A DNA stretch of 64,000 bases, taken from Heloderma charlesbogerti (taxonomy: Eukaryota; Chordata; Lepidosauria; Squamata; Helodermatidae). The stretch lies in contig JANEZZ010001513.1 in NCBI GenBank assembly GCA_026122225.1, forward strand, positions 2,322,001 to 2,386,000, given 5' to 3'. Both the position numbers and the translations under genes were made by a program. A model generated the notes under the pieces. That model was not told the DNA's origin and did not search any database. It saw nothing but the letters and a program-made list of their open reading frames with translations. This document shows positions 34,201-44,979 of the stretch, piece after piece. Numbering within the stretch: the stretch's first letter is position 1; the number at the start of each line of letters is the position of its first letter.

Positions 34201-35370
34201 GTTTCTTTTGCTAAAATGAATTTTATTAAAATAAAATTCAGACATACTTGTGCATCAAATCTAGCTTCAATAAAACAACAACAAAATAAGCTGTTAAACT
34301 TGTCCCAAAGACAATGCACTCAATCCAAAAATGGGGCAACTGCCACTATTGGATCAGTGGTATAGGCAAGGTAAGGTAGTATAGCAGGTTTTTCTTGGCA
34401 GGAAATGGAGCTATATTTTGGATAACTCAGAATCTGCATGGGAAAGGCAGTGATGGGAAAAGTGTGATGGTAAAGAGCCATGTGTTGGTTCCACAAGAGC
34501 TTTAAACTGTGCATGTAATAGTATGTGAGTAATATGGAGACCCCTTGGAACTGTAATCATAAGACCATTTTTAAATACATTGTGCTACACTATTGCTCCT
34601 TCCTAATAAATTTTAAACAATAAGCAATACTACAGTGGGATGCTTTGCTTACAATGCGTGAAGATGTTTTGCATGTTCACATTAAATGAAATATATTCTA
34701 GCTTAGAAGTTTATAAATAAAAATAAACTTTGAAACAGCTGCTGTTTTCACCTAATTTTTCACCTTTTCACTCGGAGCTTTTCATTGTTTCAGGCAAAAC
34801 ACTGGAGGGGGGAGGGGTATAGAAGACAACAACAAATCCAATGACTATATTGGGAGAAAATGTGTTTCCTCTCCCAGACCGTGAGGGCAGAATTCTGAGA
34901 TGTTGAACGCTATGCCTTTTCCGTATGACCAACAAGTAACCACATCATGAAAATGTCAGTGTGTTCCATAGTTCTAACTGGATAGAAGTGAGAGGAATAA
35001 TAAATCCCCAATAACTGTGGCAAGAATACTTATTTACAGTCTGATGGGAGCTGGATATTTTCCCTCTGTTATGTATGCAGGCGTGTCAAGTGGATGCTTT
35101 CAGCACCCTTAGCTCCCATTTAGCACAAATGTTAAGGAATGTTAAGCATAAATTTAAAGCAGAATTTGACCTCACATACAAGGGCAGTTGGAGACAGGTT
35201 AAGTACACATCTGAAAACACAGAGCACCGCATGTATCACTGTGGAATGAGAAAATAATTAAATCATCTAAATAATCTTCCATTATCATTGCATTTTTATC
35301 CTACCTTTCCTCCAAATAGCTCAAGGCAGTGTACATGGCTCCTGTCCCAATGTGACTATTTCAGTCCTGG
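34201..35370. other. Unannotated intergenic DNA
   Basis: No supported gene. A short L2-like block (CCTACCTTTCCTCCAA) occurs near 35298. Confidence 0.4.
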
Positions 35371-35575
35371 GTAGGGATGTACGAATTGTGTACCTTCGGT
35401 GCCGCTTGACTTCCGCAGTTTGCGGCCAGTGCTCCGTTTCACCATCCACCCCCCCCAGAATTCCACCATTCACCCCGCCCCCCCAGAATTCTCCTCTTTT
35501 TTTTCTTCTCCGAAAATTACGAAGATAAATCTGTACCAACAACCGTAATTCCGGTGCCCAGCCATCTCTGTGAGT
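35371..35575. mobile_element. hAT-like fragment
   Basis: Starts TAGGGATGTACGAATTGTG, the same left terminus type as 27001, and ends near GTGCCCAGCCATCTC, a weak match to the mirrored end. Internal CCCCCCAGAATTC is duplicated (35445-35490). Confidence 0.4.
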
Positions 35576-35735
35576 CTGCATAACTTCCATAAGAATCACT
35601 ACTTTTCATAAATATTTACGTATTTTTCCCCCCTGACCTGATGTGCAGTAATTACTTTCAGCCAAAACACTTCCTCTTCCTTGTAGGGGCTTCCCAAAAG
35701 AAGGCTGTCTTAGGTGTGCCTGAGTGATAAACTAT

Positions 35736-37114
35736 TATGGGAGAGGGACAGGGGGAGTGCGACCCTGTTGATTCTCCTGGACCTCTCAGCGGCTTTCGGT
35801 ACCATCGACCATGGTATCCTTCTGGATAGGTTGTCTGGGTTGGGAGTTGGAGGCACTGCACTACAGTGGTTCCGCTCCTACTTGGATGGCTGATTCCAGA
35901 AGGTGGTGCTGGGGGATTACTGCTCTGTGCCATGGCAATTGTACCATGGGGTTCCACAGGCCTCTATTTTATCCCCCATGCTGTTTAACATCTACATGAA
36001 ACCACTGGGGGAGGTTATCCGGAGGTGTGGGCTGAGGTGCCATCAATATGCAGATGACACCCAGCTCTACCTCTCTTTTACATCAAAACCAGGTGAGGCA
36101 GTGACTGTTCTGAATCAGTGCCTGGGCATGGTAATGGACTGGATGAGGGCTAATAAACTGAAACTCAATCCAGACAAGACGGAGGTACTGTTAGTGGGTG
36201 GTTTGTCTGCCCAGCTAGGTGATATTCAACCAGTTCTGGAGGGGGTTGCACTCCCCCTAAAGGATCAGGTTCGTAGTTTGGGGGTGCTCTTGGATCCAGA
36301 ACTGTCACTTGAGGCACAGGTGAACTCAGTGGCACGGAGCACTTTTTATCAGCTTAGGCTGGTATACCAACTACGCCCTTATCTGGACAGAGATAGCCTT
36401 GCTACAGTTATCCATGCTCTGATAACTTCTCGTCTAGATTACTGCAATGCGTTATACGTGGGGCTGCCTTTGAAAACGGTCTGGAAACTTCAGCTGGTCC
36501 AAAATAGGGCAGCAAGATTGTTAACAGGGACTGGCCTGCGAGCTCATATTACACCAGTACTTTCCCAGCTGCACTGGCTGCCAGTCCATTTCCGGGCCCG
36601 ATTCAAAGTGCTGGTGTTAACATTCAGAGCCCTTAACGGCTTGGGGCCAGGTTACCTGAAGGATCGCCTCCTCCCATATGTGCCTGCCCGGACCTTAAGA
36701 TCATCATCAGCGGCCCTTCTCCGTGAGCCCCTGCCAAAGGAAGTGAGGCGGGTGGCTACTAGGAGGAGGGCTTTTTCTGCTGTGGCACCCCGGCTCTGGA
36801 ATGAGCTCCCTAGTGAGGTTTGCCTGGCGCCTACATTGTATTCCTTTCGGCGCCAGGTGAAGACCTTTTTATTTTCCCAGGCATTTTAGCATTTTAGCCT
36901 TCTAAATTTTTATCTTTGCTGTTTTAAATCTGTATTTTAAACTGCTGCACTGCTGCTAAGTTCTATTGTGGTTGTATTGTTATATTGTGGTTTTAATGTT
37001 CTGTATATTTTAAATTGTTTTATTGTGTGTTGTTTGGATTTAATTTTTGTGAACTGCCCAGAGAGCTTCGGCTATTGGGTGGTATAGAAATGAAATAAAT
37101 AAATAAATAAATAA
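35736..37114 (+). mobile_element. L2-clade LINE, 5'-truncated, second copy
   Basis: Same subfamily as 8450-10578 on the other strand. Begins within the RT domain at the GRDRGSA-like segment and ends in (AAAT)n at about 37094-37114. Over the shared C-terminal 326 residues I count about 17 differences by eye, roughly 95% identity. Confidence 0.93.
35740..36889 (+). pseudogene. L2 ORF2 C-terminal half with one internal stop
   Basis: The reverse transcriptase frame is open from the 5' truncation point to 35890, broken by TGA at 35891-35893, then open as 328 codons (35903-36889). The sister copy at 8450-10578 has CGA (Arg of LDGRFQKV) at the broken codon, so a C-to-T change at a CpG is the direct explanation. 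Motif A survives as [14 protein letters not shown] (catalytic Asp of AFDT replaced by Gly), motif B as HGVPQASILSPMLFN, motif C as CHQYADDTQLYL. The C-terminal domain ends SAVAPRLWNELPSEVC. Confidence 0.9.
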
Positions 37115-37710
37115 TATTTGCTTAAGCAACGCTGTTTTAAAGGGGGAAAAAACCTTTTAAAATGACCATGCCGGTCCTGGAGCCCTGCACGAGGTATTAT
37201 TCTCCCTGCTAAGCTTTATATTTCCACATCCAGCATTGTTGTTGACGTTGTGAGGCTAAAATGAAGAGGAGAACCAACTCTGTGCAATGTCTGCTCAGAA
37301 GTAAGTCTTATTGAGTTCAATTCACTCTTCTGCATGTGGAAACAAGGGTTCTGCATCCATGACAACTCTTTTGTGCATGTGTGAATGGGAACATATCGGC
37401 GCCACATGCCAATAGTGGGGGTAGCTCTGCCCAGCTTCAGCTATGACCTTGTCCTCTGCTGGTATGTGGCCCCGGTCATCCTTTCCTGGAGCCATTTCAG
37501 CCCTTGGGGTGAAAACATTTCCCCATCTCTGTTTTAAGAGGTGAGACTCAAGTTGCAACTGATCATTTGTCCTGTGTGCAGAAGCCTACTTAACACGGCT
37601 AATTGTGCACATAGATTAAACAAGGGTTTGCATATCCACACAAATAACTGCACAATCAGTATTTTTCTTCCAGTTCCAACCCTCTGGAGCACAGCAGAGA
37701 AGCCAGGAGG
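37115..37710. other. Mostly unannotated; one short palindromic repeat
   Basis: CAGAAGTAAGTCTTATTGAG at 37296-37315 is a fragment of the short palindromic family at 23862. Otherwise nothing recognised. Confidence 0.4.
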
Positions 37711-37925
37711 CCAGTGTGGTATAGTGGTTGGTGTTGGATTAAGTGGGGAGACCCAGGTTCAAATGCCCACTGAGCCAGAGGCTCACAGAGTGGCCTTGGG
37801 CTAATCATACTCTCTCAGCTTGAACTAGTCCTCAGAGTGTTGTTTGAGGACCAAAGGTGGGGGAGAACCACATATGGCGCCTTGAGTTCCATGGAGGAAT
37901 GGTGGGATACAAATGTGGGTAGGTA
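37711..37925 (+). mobile_element. tRNA-derived SINE (MIR/CORE-like), near complete
   Basis: tRNA-like head with A-box-like TAGTGGTTGGT at 37722-37732 and B-box-like GGTTCAAATGCC at 37756-37767. A CORE middle (GGGCTAATCATACTCTC, near 37799) and an L2-like 3' end (GCGCCTTGAGTTCC, GGTGGGATACAAAT) follow. Pol III transcribed in life and moved by an L2-type LINE, by family knowledge. Confidence 0.75.
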
Positions 37926-38253
37926 AACAACAAATACGTAGTAGGTCAGTGGTATGTAGAAGGTCCCAGGTTTGACTCCTGGCATCTTGAGTTAAACAAG
38001 AATCAGGTAGCAGATGATGTGCAAGAGCTGAGACTCTGAAGAGCCACTCTGCAAGTTACAATAGAGTAGACAATACTGCATTAGAGGGACAAGTAGACTA
38101 TCCAGGTACAAAGCAGCTTCCTATGTGTACCTATACAGTTCTATGTATTTAGCATCTTAAAAAAAAGCATACTTTTAACCAAATGCTCCAAAAAAAAATC
38201 TGTTGTAATTCGTCTCAACTTCAGGGACTGAAGGAAATGACAATTGACTACCC

Positions 38254-38568
38254 TTATAAAAAAAGCAATTTCTCATTCTCTTTTCTGTCTGGATGGCTGT
38301 TCAGGTATGATCTTTCCGAATGTAGAATCCTTCCTGTATCATAATTTTTAGCCTCTTCCTGATAGGCCTTGGTATGGTGAGGTAGGTTGTTCCATTCTTT
38401 AAATGCATCCATTGTGAACTTTCCTGGTTCAAAACTCCCATTTCTACAGTACGGTTCTATATCAAAGAGTTGTGCCCTCTGACTTGTAGTCCACTCTTTG
38501 GATTCTAAGATCCATACGATTAGCCGATTTGTCCACACAGCACTGGAGATACAGATAACTCCCTCACT
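38254..38568 (-). other. Unassigned minus-strand coding-like segment
   Basis: An open frame of about 100 codons ending in TAA, with a composition that looks like real protein: acidic and basic residues mixed, with Trp, Tyr and Cys. Legible pieces include ESKEWTTSQRAQLFDIEPYC, KFTMDAFKEWNNLPHHTKAY and HSERSYLNSHPDRKENEK. The open frame continues past the first Met upstream, and a splice-acceptor-like pyrimidine tract ending CTCCAG lies at about 38548. That would suit a terminal exon or a retrocopy. I do not recognise the family and no repeat overlaps it. Confidence 0.35.
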
Positions 38569-38599
38569 TTTCCATTGTGTCTTTTACAAAGACCCAAAA

Positions 38600-39097
38600 T
38601 TGCAGTAGCTGGAGCCCCCTTATGGAAAGGAAATCATTCCTGTCCATAGCCTGCGAAACTAAGGGCGATGGACAGCGCTTAGTTTAGACAGAAGAACGTC
38701 CTACAGCTTCCAGCATTCCCCAGCCAGCCATGGGAATGCTGGGAGTTGTAGGACTTTTTTTCTGTCTACGCATGCATAGGATTGTGCCCTATTTTCCTTT
38801 CCTTGCCAAATGTATTGAAGTGGGTTTGTGCTACTTGTTTCATGAGCTCTATGTTGTAGGAAAGAAGAGGTTTGTTTGGCTGTTTTCTTTCCTTGGAATG
38901 CTGGGGGATAGGCCAAAGCAGGGAGCACTTATATCACATTTGTCACTAATCCTCATGCTGTGCTGGCAAATCTAAGGTTCTGGACCCCCCCTCCCCCTCT
39001 CCAAATAGTTATTTCATGGCCAAATCATATTTTTCTGCAAAGATTTGACTCAAGACTGGAATTACCAGTGTTCAGCCTGTAGAACTTTGTCTGGATA

Positions 39098-39130
<33 letters not shown>

Positions 39131-40636
39131 GCTGTGTGTGTGTGTGTGTTGGCAGTTTGAGCTAAACTTAAGTTATATGTAAGTTATTATATATAATATA
39201 TATAACAAAATGGAGCTTGGAAAAATCAGTATCACTCGGAGATATCGTTCTAAATGAATTACAAATTTCATAGCATTTAAGAAGCATAAAGGTTTTGAAG
39301 TATATTTTAAGCAACATAAAGTCCTACTTCAGCTATACACAAGTATAAACTAAGTAAAGCTATTTCACTTAGGAAATGGGGGCAAAATGAACAAATTAAC
39401 CTTCAGACTGCATTGGGTCTGTTGCTTTTCAGTCTAAAAGCATTCATTAACTCCTGCTGGGTTACGCCATGTAAAACTCTTAAGAGAAGTGCTGCATTTA
39501 TCCAGTACGCTAGGGTAAGCCGTCAGGATTTTCAGATTGTTTGGCTTTCCTTTAAAACATAACAAGTGTGATATTTAAAGTCTTTTATTTTAAAGAGCAC
39601 CCTATCCATTCTGTATGGAGCAGAGCCTGCTTCATGCTTGCTACTAAGCATATCTTGACATTTTGAAAACGAACACGGGTCTCCAGAGGATGCATGTTAT
39701 GCTCACATCCAGCAGGTGCATAATCTAGCTATGTATACAGTTGTATTAAAAATGTATTAACTGCATTTCATGATTAACACTGACTGAAGGGTCTTGGAAA
39801 ACGGATCCCATTCAGTAGCGATCCATTAATAACGCCTTAGCTTATGCTGAGACAAGTGATGTAGAAAGCGGGGAGGAATGGTGAACAAGCTCATGTAAAC
39901 TTCTTCAATTAACACTAGCATAATAGTTTTGGCTGTGAGCCACCAAGTCGTCAACCCTAGCTTTAATAGTGTTGTAGGGAGATTTCCACCAGAAGGCCTC
40001 CTAATGAGAGCTGATTACATTAAAAAGTGCTTATTTGGGAATTCATACCCAAGTGTGAATGATAATCATTTTAACACTTACATATTGAATAAAACAAATA
40101 TTAAAGAGAAAGAAAATTATATTTGAAAAAATAGTCCTCACAAGAACTCTATTAACATTTCAGGGGATTTTTAAAATACAAACAATTTCCCCATTTTCCC
40201 TTATTTTTAAGAGGTTTACAGTAATTCTACAGAATCATAATGAGATAGTTGAACCATTTGGCAGGGTTGAGGAGAGAGAGTTGGAAAGGTTTTGTTTCAA
40301 CAGAATCTGTGTCAGCAACACTTCCTGTCAGGACCCTGAAGGATCAGGCCTGTAAGTGGTCAACTGGTGGAGCCATAGATGAGTACGTAGTCAAGGTTCA
40401 GAGCAGCAAGCAGGGATCAGAAGGGGCAGAAGCAGGTGTATGATCAAAGGGAGGCAGATGGTCAGGTTCCAAATAGTAAGCAAGGCTGAGGAGTCTTCTA
40501 CAGCATCAACATCATCTGGCAGGTTTCTTGGACAGGGGAACTAAGCCTGCAACAATGATATAAGGCCAGCTGAGCCCCTATTGGCTCTCTAGATCACACG
40601 GTCTTGCTAACTTCAGGAATTGCAGTATACTCCTTG
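38600..40636. other. Intergenic DNA with simple repeats
   Basis: (TC)n at about 39099-39130 then (GT)n at 39133-39149. GGAATGCTGGGAGTTGTAGG near 38733 is a fragment of the palindromic MITE class. AT repeats near 39188-39205. No gene supported. Confidence 0.45.
40632..40636. repeat. 5-bp target site duplication, left (CCTTG)
   Basis: Matches 41920-41924 exactly. Confidence 0.85.
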
Positions 40637-41919
40637 TGTCAGGTTTCTTAATCCCTCAAACACACAAGCTCAGGCAATCTGACACTGGGCCCCCAAATCA
40701 GTGAGACTTCTTTATTGCAGGAAAACTCACTGAAAAAGCTTAATGGTTACACTCTTCAGAAATCATATAGCTGATGGTCAGTAGCTATAGGCTCTATGTA
40801 ATTCCAGAACAGTCAAAAGCTAAAAACTACAACCATGACAGAGATCCCCACAACAGGTTTCCCCACTGAAATCTCTTGAGGCTCAAAACACAAGGGAAGG
40901 GCCTCAAGATTCCTGGGGTCATCCTTTCCAGGCAATTGAGGACAATGGTCAGTAACCAGAATGATTCCTGGGGTCAACCTTCCCAGGCAATCAAAGACAC
41001 GAATCTGCACAAACATTACAAGGAACTAGAATGATTCCTAAGGTCAACCTTCCTAGGCAATCAAAGGCAAGAGTTCTAGAAAAGGCCCAAACAAATCCAC
41101 ACATAGAGACTTCATCCAGCCTTGAACTGTCAGAATCTCTGTGCTACATGGACAAGACCTATTAAGTCCAAGAATAAGTCCACACAAGCAGAGAGGTCCA
41201 CGCCACATCTTTCGCTTTGGTAACTCTACGCTGCATGAATCCAGATAGAGAGAAGCTGAAGAGTCAGGATCAAACCCAGCCTGAAAGTACTCTGGGCTGA
41301 CAACAAGGAAGACACACAATCCACAGCAAAACAAGAGTTCAGAGTCTATGAAAAGCATCACAGTACTCTTCATGGCAAGTCCTTAGCAATCCAAAGTTCC
41401 AATTACAACGAGAGTCCATGTGCAGAGTGCCTCCAGAGGCCCAGATGATGATGGATCCAAAGAAAGAAGGCTTTGGGGAATGTGGGTGAGATGCTCCTAG
41501 CAAAGGATCTTTGCCTTTGCATCAGCTTAAAAGGGGAAGATGTGACTGTAAGACACCTCCTCCGGACCACTTGACAGACAAGGGCTTTTAGCCTTTCAGC
41601 AAGGCCTCTATCCAAATGGGGTATCACTGCTCAGACCCCCAGCAATGACATTTTAACCTGGGTGACCCTTCTGCAAACCCCATGCCACTTTTGTCAGGTT
41701 CTCACGGGCAGCTTCCAGCCTCCCTGCCTGCCAAGGCCAGACCAGCAGGTGGACAGGGAGTTGGGTGACTCCCCCTGGCTCTGCTCTGAGAACACTGACA
41801 GAGATAAGCTCACACAGATTCTGACACCTGAACAGGCCCAAACTGTTCCAGGCGACTTCGAATCAAATCCTGGCTACAACCTACAAGGCCTGCTACAGTG
41901 CTGGAGCTGGGTCCTGACA
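40637..41919 (-). mobile_element. Solo LTR, 1,283 bp, minus strand
   Basis: Termini TGTCAGG...CCTGACA are 7-bp inverted repeats with TG/CA ends, flanked by a perfect 5-bp duplication CCTTG. Minus orientation is chosen from an AATAAA near 40709 (plus strand TTTATT), about 70 bp from the presumed LTR 3' end. There is no internal coding region between two LTRs, so this is a solo LTR left by LTR-LTR recombination. Length, TG/CA ends and a 5-bp duplication fit Ty3/Gypsy or an ERV; I cannot tell which. Contains a short tandem array at 40909-41090. Confidence 0.85.
40905..41090. repeat. Imperfect tandem repeat inside the solo LTR
   Basis: GATTCCTGGGGTCA or GATTCCTAAGGTCA followed by ACCTTCC(C/T)AGGCAAT occurs at about 40909, 40964 and 41033 (spacings 55 and 69 bp). 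Confidence 0.75.
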
Positions 41920-41924
41920 CCTTG
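41920..41924. repeat. 5-bp target site duplication, right (CCTTG)
   Basis: Partner of 40632-40636. Confidence 0.85.
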
Positions 41925-43325
41925 GTCATTATTGGGATGGCACTGCAGAGCAGCAAGGGTCAGCGTAGCATTCCCCTCTGCCTGAGAGCTGCTTCATTGC
42001 TGCAGAGAGTAGACCTCAGCCCTGCTGCCAGACTGCCTGGTTTGAATTTTCCTGGTACCTCACACTTCCAAAATAATGATTTTTTTAAGAAACAGTGTGC
42101 TCAAAAATCTATTTGTGACCTCCACAAATGACCCTATGGTTCATATAACGCACATCCAAGAAGAAAGGAAAGACTATGTAAGTCAGGGGTGTTGAAGCTC
42201 AAGGCCCACTGGCCAAGATCCAGTCCTCCAGGGTTCCAAAGATGGCCCCATTCCCCTGGCCCCACTCTGTTTCCCCTGACTGCCAATCATTTGGTGGTAG
42301 CCACCCACATCTCAGCCTGGCCTTGACCCACTCTTTATGTGAATCTGCTCTGACAGTGGGTGGTGTAATGAAGGAATGGGGGGAAGATCCTTCAATTAAT
42401 AAATAGCATCAGGGCCTGGTAGCTCTTTTGTGAACTAGTAGTTTGTTTACTTAAAATTTTGTAGAATGCAAATGAGGGCAGGGAACAAGAATACTAGCAG
42501 TATGTAATAGAACAAATCCCATTAAAATGTTCTGCTACAGGCATACCCTAACTGATTGTATTCTTGTTTTTATCGCCAATTTCCTGCTTATCCTTGGGCA
42601 AGGCATTTGGCATCCTTGCTAATTATTTTTTCTTTGCTAAATTCACTGGAAAGAGCGAATTCATTAATGATTATGGAGAGTTTTGAGATTTGGATACAAA
42701 AACAGAGTTTTGCTATCACAGAGCAAGAGACCCTTAACTAGAGGAGGATTAATTTAAATACGCCACAATGCCAGAGAACTACTCTCATTTTCAGAAAGTG
42801 AGAGCATAAAGAATTGGAGTACCTGATGGACGTGTTTATTGGTTTATTCTTGCTTTGTGGCTGCTATATGAGTTCACATTGCATACATATGCTTGAGTCA
42901 GCAGTAAGAGGCTGAAACAATATAACAGAATAATTTATTTCCAGGACTTTATAATTCATGATAGCTTCCAAAAAGGAAGTGTGAGAGAGATAGAAAGATG
43001 ACAATAGCATAGAAAAAACAATGCTGCTAAAGCTTTTTCAGCAATCATTAGCTTTATAAAACAAACTTCCCGGTAGTCTGTGAAAAATGTTAAGACTGAA
43101 GCATGGAGGCCTCTTCATTTCTCACCTAAGCTGATGTTTGTAGGCAATGATACATATTTAAACCATTTGGTGTGATAGGTTGTACACTAAAAATAGAAAT
43201 TGTTCCATTTGGCAGGTATCCCTTGAGTTGGACCATCTGTTTGCAAACGAACAAGATTAATGTTTGTTTCAGGATATGATGGCAAGGAACAACAAATGGG
43301 AAAGCAGCTTTGTCTTGTTTGCCTG
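41925..43325. other. Unannotated intergenic DNA
   Basis: No supported gene or repeat. Confidence 0.45.
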
Positions 43326-43689
43326 TGTTAGAAAAAGAGACTCCATAACCGTTGGCGCCTCAGTTACGTAGGAGCCTGAGTGGCGGGAAAAATGTGGGCG
43401 GAGCCAAAAGGAGAACCATAATGACGCGCTCATGACTAACGGCTTGGTAAGCTGATACTGACTGTTAATTGGCTATTGACTTGGTAAGCTGATGTACTGA
43501 CTGTTTCATTGGTTACTGGCAAGAACAATAGAAGTGATATGGTATAAAAGGCTTTTGCACACGTGTCTCAGGGTCCAGACTGCTCTGCACCCGTTTTGCA
43601 AAACGTTTCAATAAAATAGTGTTGGATCCACTGCTGCCTGCCTGGCATCCTTTTCTTCTAAACCGGAAGCAAGAACTTTTTATCTAACA
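43326..43689 (+). promoter_or_regulatory. ERV 5' LTR (364 bp)
   Basis: Perfect 7-bp terminal inverted repeat TGTTAGA/TCTAACA with TG/CA ends. U3 holds a direct repeat with a 37-bp period (CTTGGTAAGCTGAT at 43443 and 43480), each followed by an ATTGG (inverted CCAAT) element, then TATAAAAG at 43543-43550. AATAAA at 43610-43615 lies between TATA and the LTR end, giving a short R/U5. This is a complete LTR promoter/poly(A) layout. Confidence 0.88.
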
Positions 43690-43692
43690 ATT

Positions 43693-43710
43693 TGGTGCCG
43701 TGACTCGGAT
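43693..43710 (+). other. ERV primer binding site, tRNA-His type
   Basis: TGGTGCCGTGACTCGGAT starts 3 bases after the LTR and is the exact complement of the 3' 18 nt of vertebrate tRNA-His (ending in CCA). This is the primer type that defines H-type ERVs. Confidence 0.9.
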
Positions 43711-44109
43711 CCTGCTTCGGGGCGCGTCCCCTTCGCGCTGAGCCAAGGGGCCGCGGAGGAGAAGTGGCCACAGGCGGTTGTTTTACACTGCCTTCTCCTC
43801 ACGACGGTGGCGGCGGAGGCGCTTGGGGACCAACGCCAGAGGGAGAGGGAGACGTGATCACTCCTTTTTGGCACCGGCAGTGGATCAATAGGCAGCTGGA
43901 CGCGGCTGCGGGCGGGACAGAGGAGGCCTCGGGGTATGTGAAACAGCTTACTTTAGGGGATACACGCGGGACGGTGGTGTGTTTCTGATTGTGTGAGACG
44001 CCTATGGGCAAAGCGAGTGAGGAGCCCCGATCTGCATTTCCTTGTCTCGGCGACGGGCTGGGTCAGAGGAGGGAGAAGCGCGAGATTTGTTGAGTAAAAT
44101 CCCACCGTC
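43711..44109 (+). other. ERV leader
   Basis: GC-rich stretch between the primer site and the gag start. A packaging signal is expected here by family; none can be picked out by eye. Confidence 0.6.
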
Positions 44110-44396
44110 ATGGGCGGGTCCCAATCCAGGCTCACGGAAGAGTCCCATATGCCCTTGGAGTGTTGTTTGCGCAACTGGTCACATTTTAAGCAGGATTATG
44201 GAACTAAGATGACGAAGGATCGACTTCTCCTTCTTTGTGCCCTGGAATGGCCGGTATTAGAACCCAAATGGCCACCCGAGGGGTCTTTTGACCCAACCCT
44301 GGTATCTGCTGTGTGCATAATAGTAACGCAAAGGGGAAGTTGGGATCATGGGCAACTTGTATACCTCTCGGCGGCAGGCCCGCCCCATGGGTAGTT
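44110..44396 (+). pseudogene. ERV gag, matrix part
   Basis: Starts with Met-Gly-Gly in good Kozak context (GTCATGG), consistent with an N-myristoylated matrix. The ALEWPVLEPKWPPEGSF segment is the gammaretrovirus-like matrix signature. The frame ends at a stop at 44394-44396; by comparison with the family the break is a short frameshift just before it. The LTR-like block begins 18 bases further on, so the rest of the matrix/p12 region is displaced. Confidence 0.85.
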
Positions 44397-44413
44397 AAAT
44401 GTATGTCCTTGGC

Positions 44414-44979
44414 TGTCAAGGGCTCCTTGGAGGGCTCTCTCAGTCTAATCCAGTAGCCAAGTCCAGACGCAGACAAAGGGATTCTTTTCAAAGCTTTATT
44501 CTTTTTTTACAACTTACAACTCTACAGGTAGCAACTAGATCTGAGCAGCAGCATCCCTTATGCCCTAAGTTGGAACAGTTGGTCCCCGTTTGAAAGGCAA
44601 TTACTGGCAGACCCCTGAATATAAGGACTAGGGAGAATCCCTCCCCTTTTCCCTTGGATCCTCTGGGCGCAAACGTTCATTGAGCGCCAACCGGGCGCTA
44701 CACCTCCTTTCCACGCTCTCCATTTGGCGCCGCTCTCTGCATCTGCGCCGCGCATCCAACCAGTCTGCTATCGGTGCTGGGTCACTCCCTGGACTGCTTT
44801 CTAATCTAGGAATGTTGGTGGGAGGAATCTCTGTCAGCTGCGGGCCCTGGGAAAAAGGGGCATGCTCCTCTCCCAGGACCGACTGCTCTTCTTCCGAATC
44901 AGAACTACTCTGGGATTCTGTGGGCTCAGTGTCCACCCTGACATTGGCCCTCCCTGTGATAACTGAAAAAAAATTGACA
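44414..44979 (-). mobile_element. LTR-like block inserted in ERV gag, minus strand
   Basis: 566 bp with TGTCAA.../...TTGACA termini. On the minus strand AATAAAG lies at about 44494-44500, 80 bases from the presumed 3' end, and a TATATTCAG-like TATA near 44620, so it has the order of an LTR. No target duplication is visible (TTGGC against AGGAA). It carries a 102-codon minus-strand ORF (44628-44936) rich in Glu/Ser then Arg, of unknown family. Alternative: the 3' piece of another retroelement. Confidence 0.5.

Noticed and set aside
44680..44976. First 95 or so codons of the long ORF that runs into gag
   Set aside because: They fall in the LTR-like block inserted in gag, read on its wrong strand; true gag begins at 44110 and resumes after about 44979.
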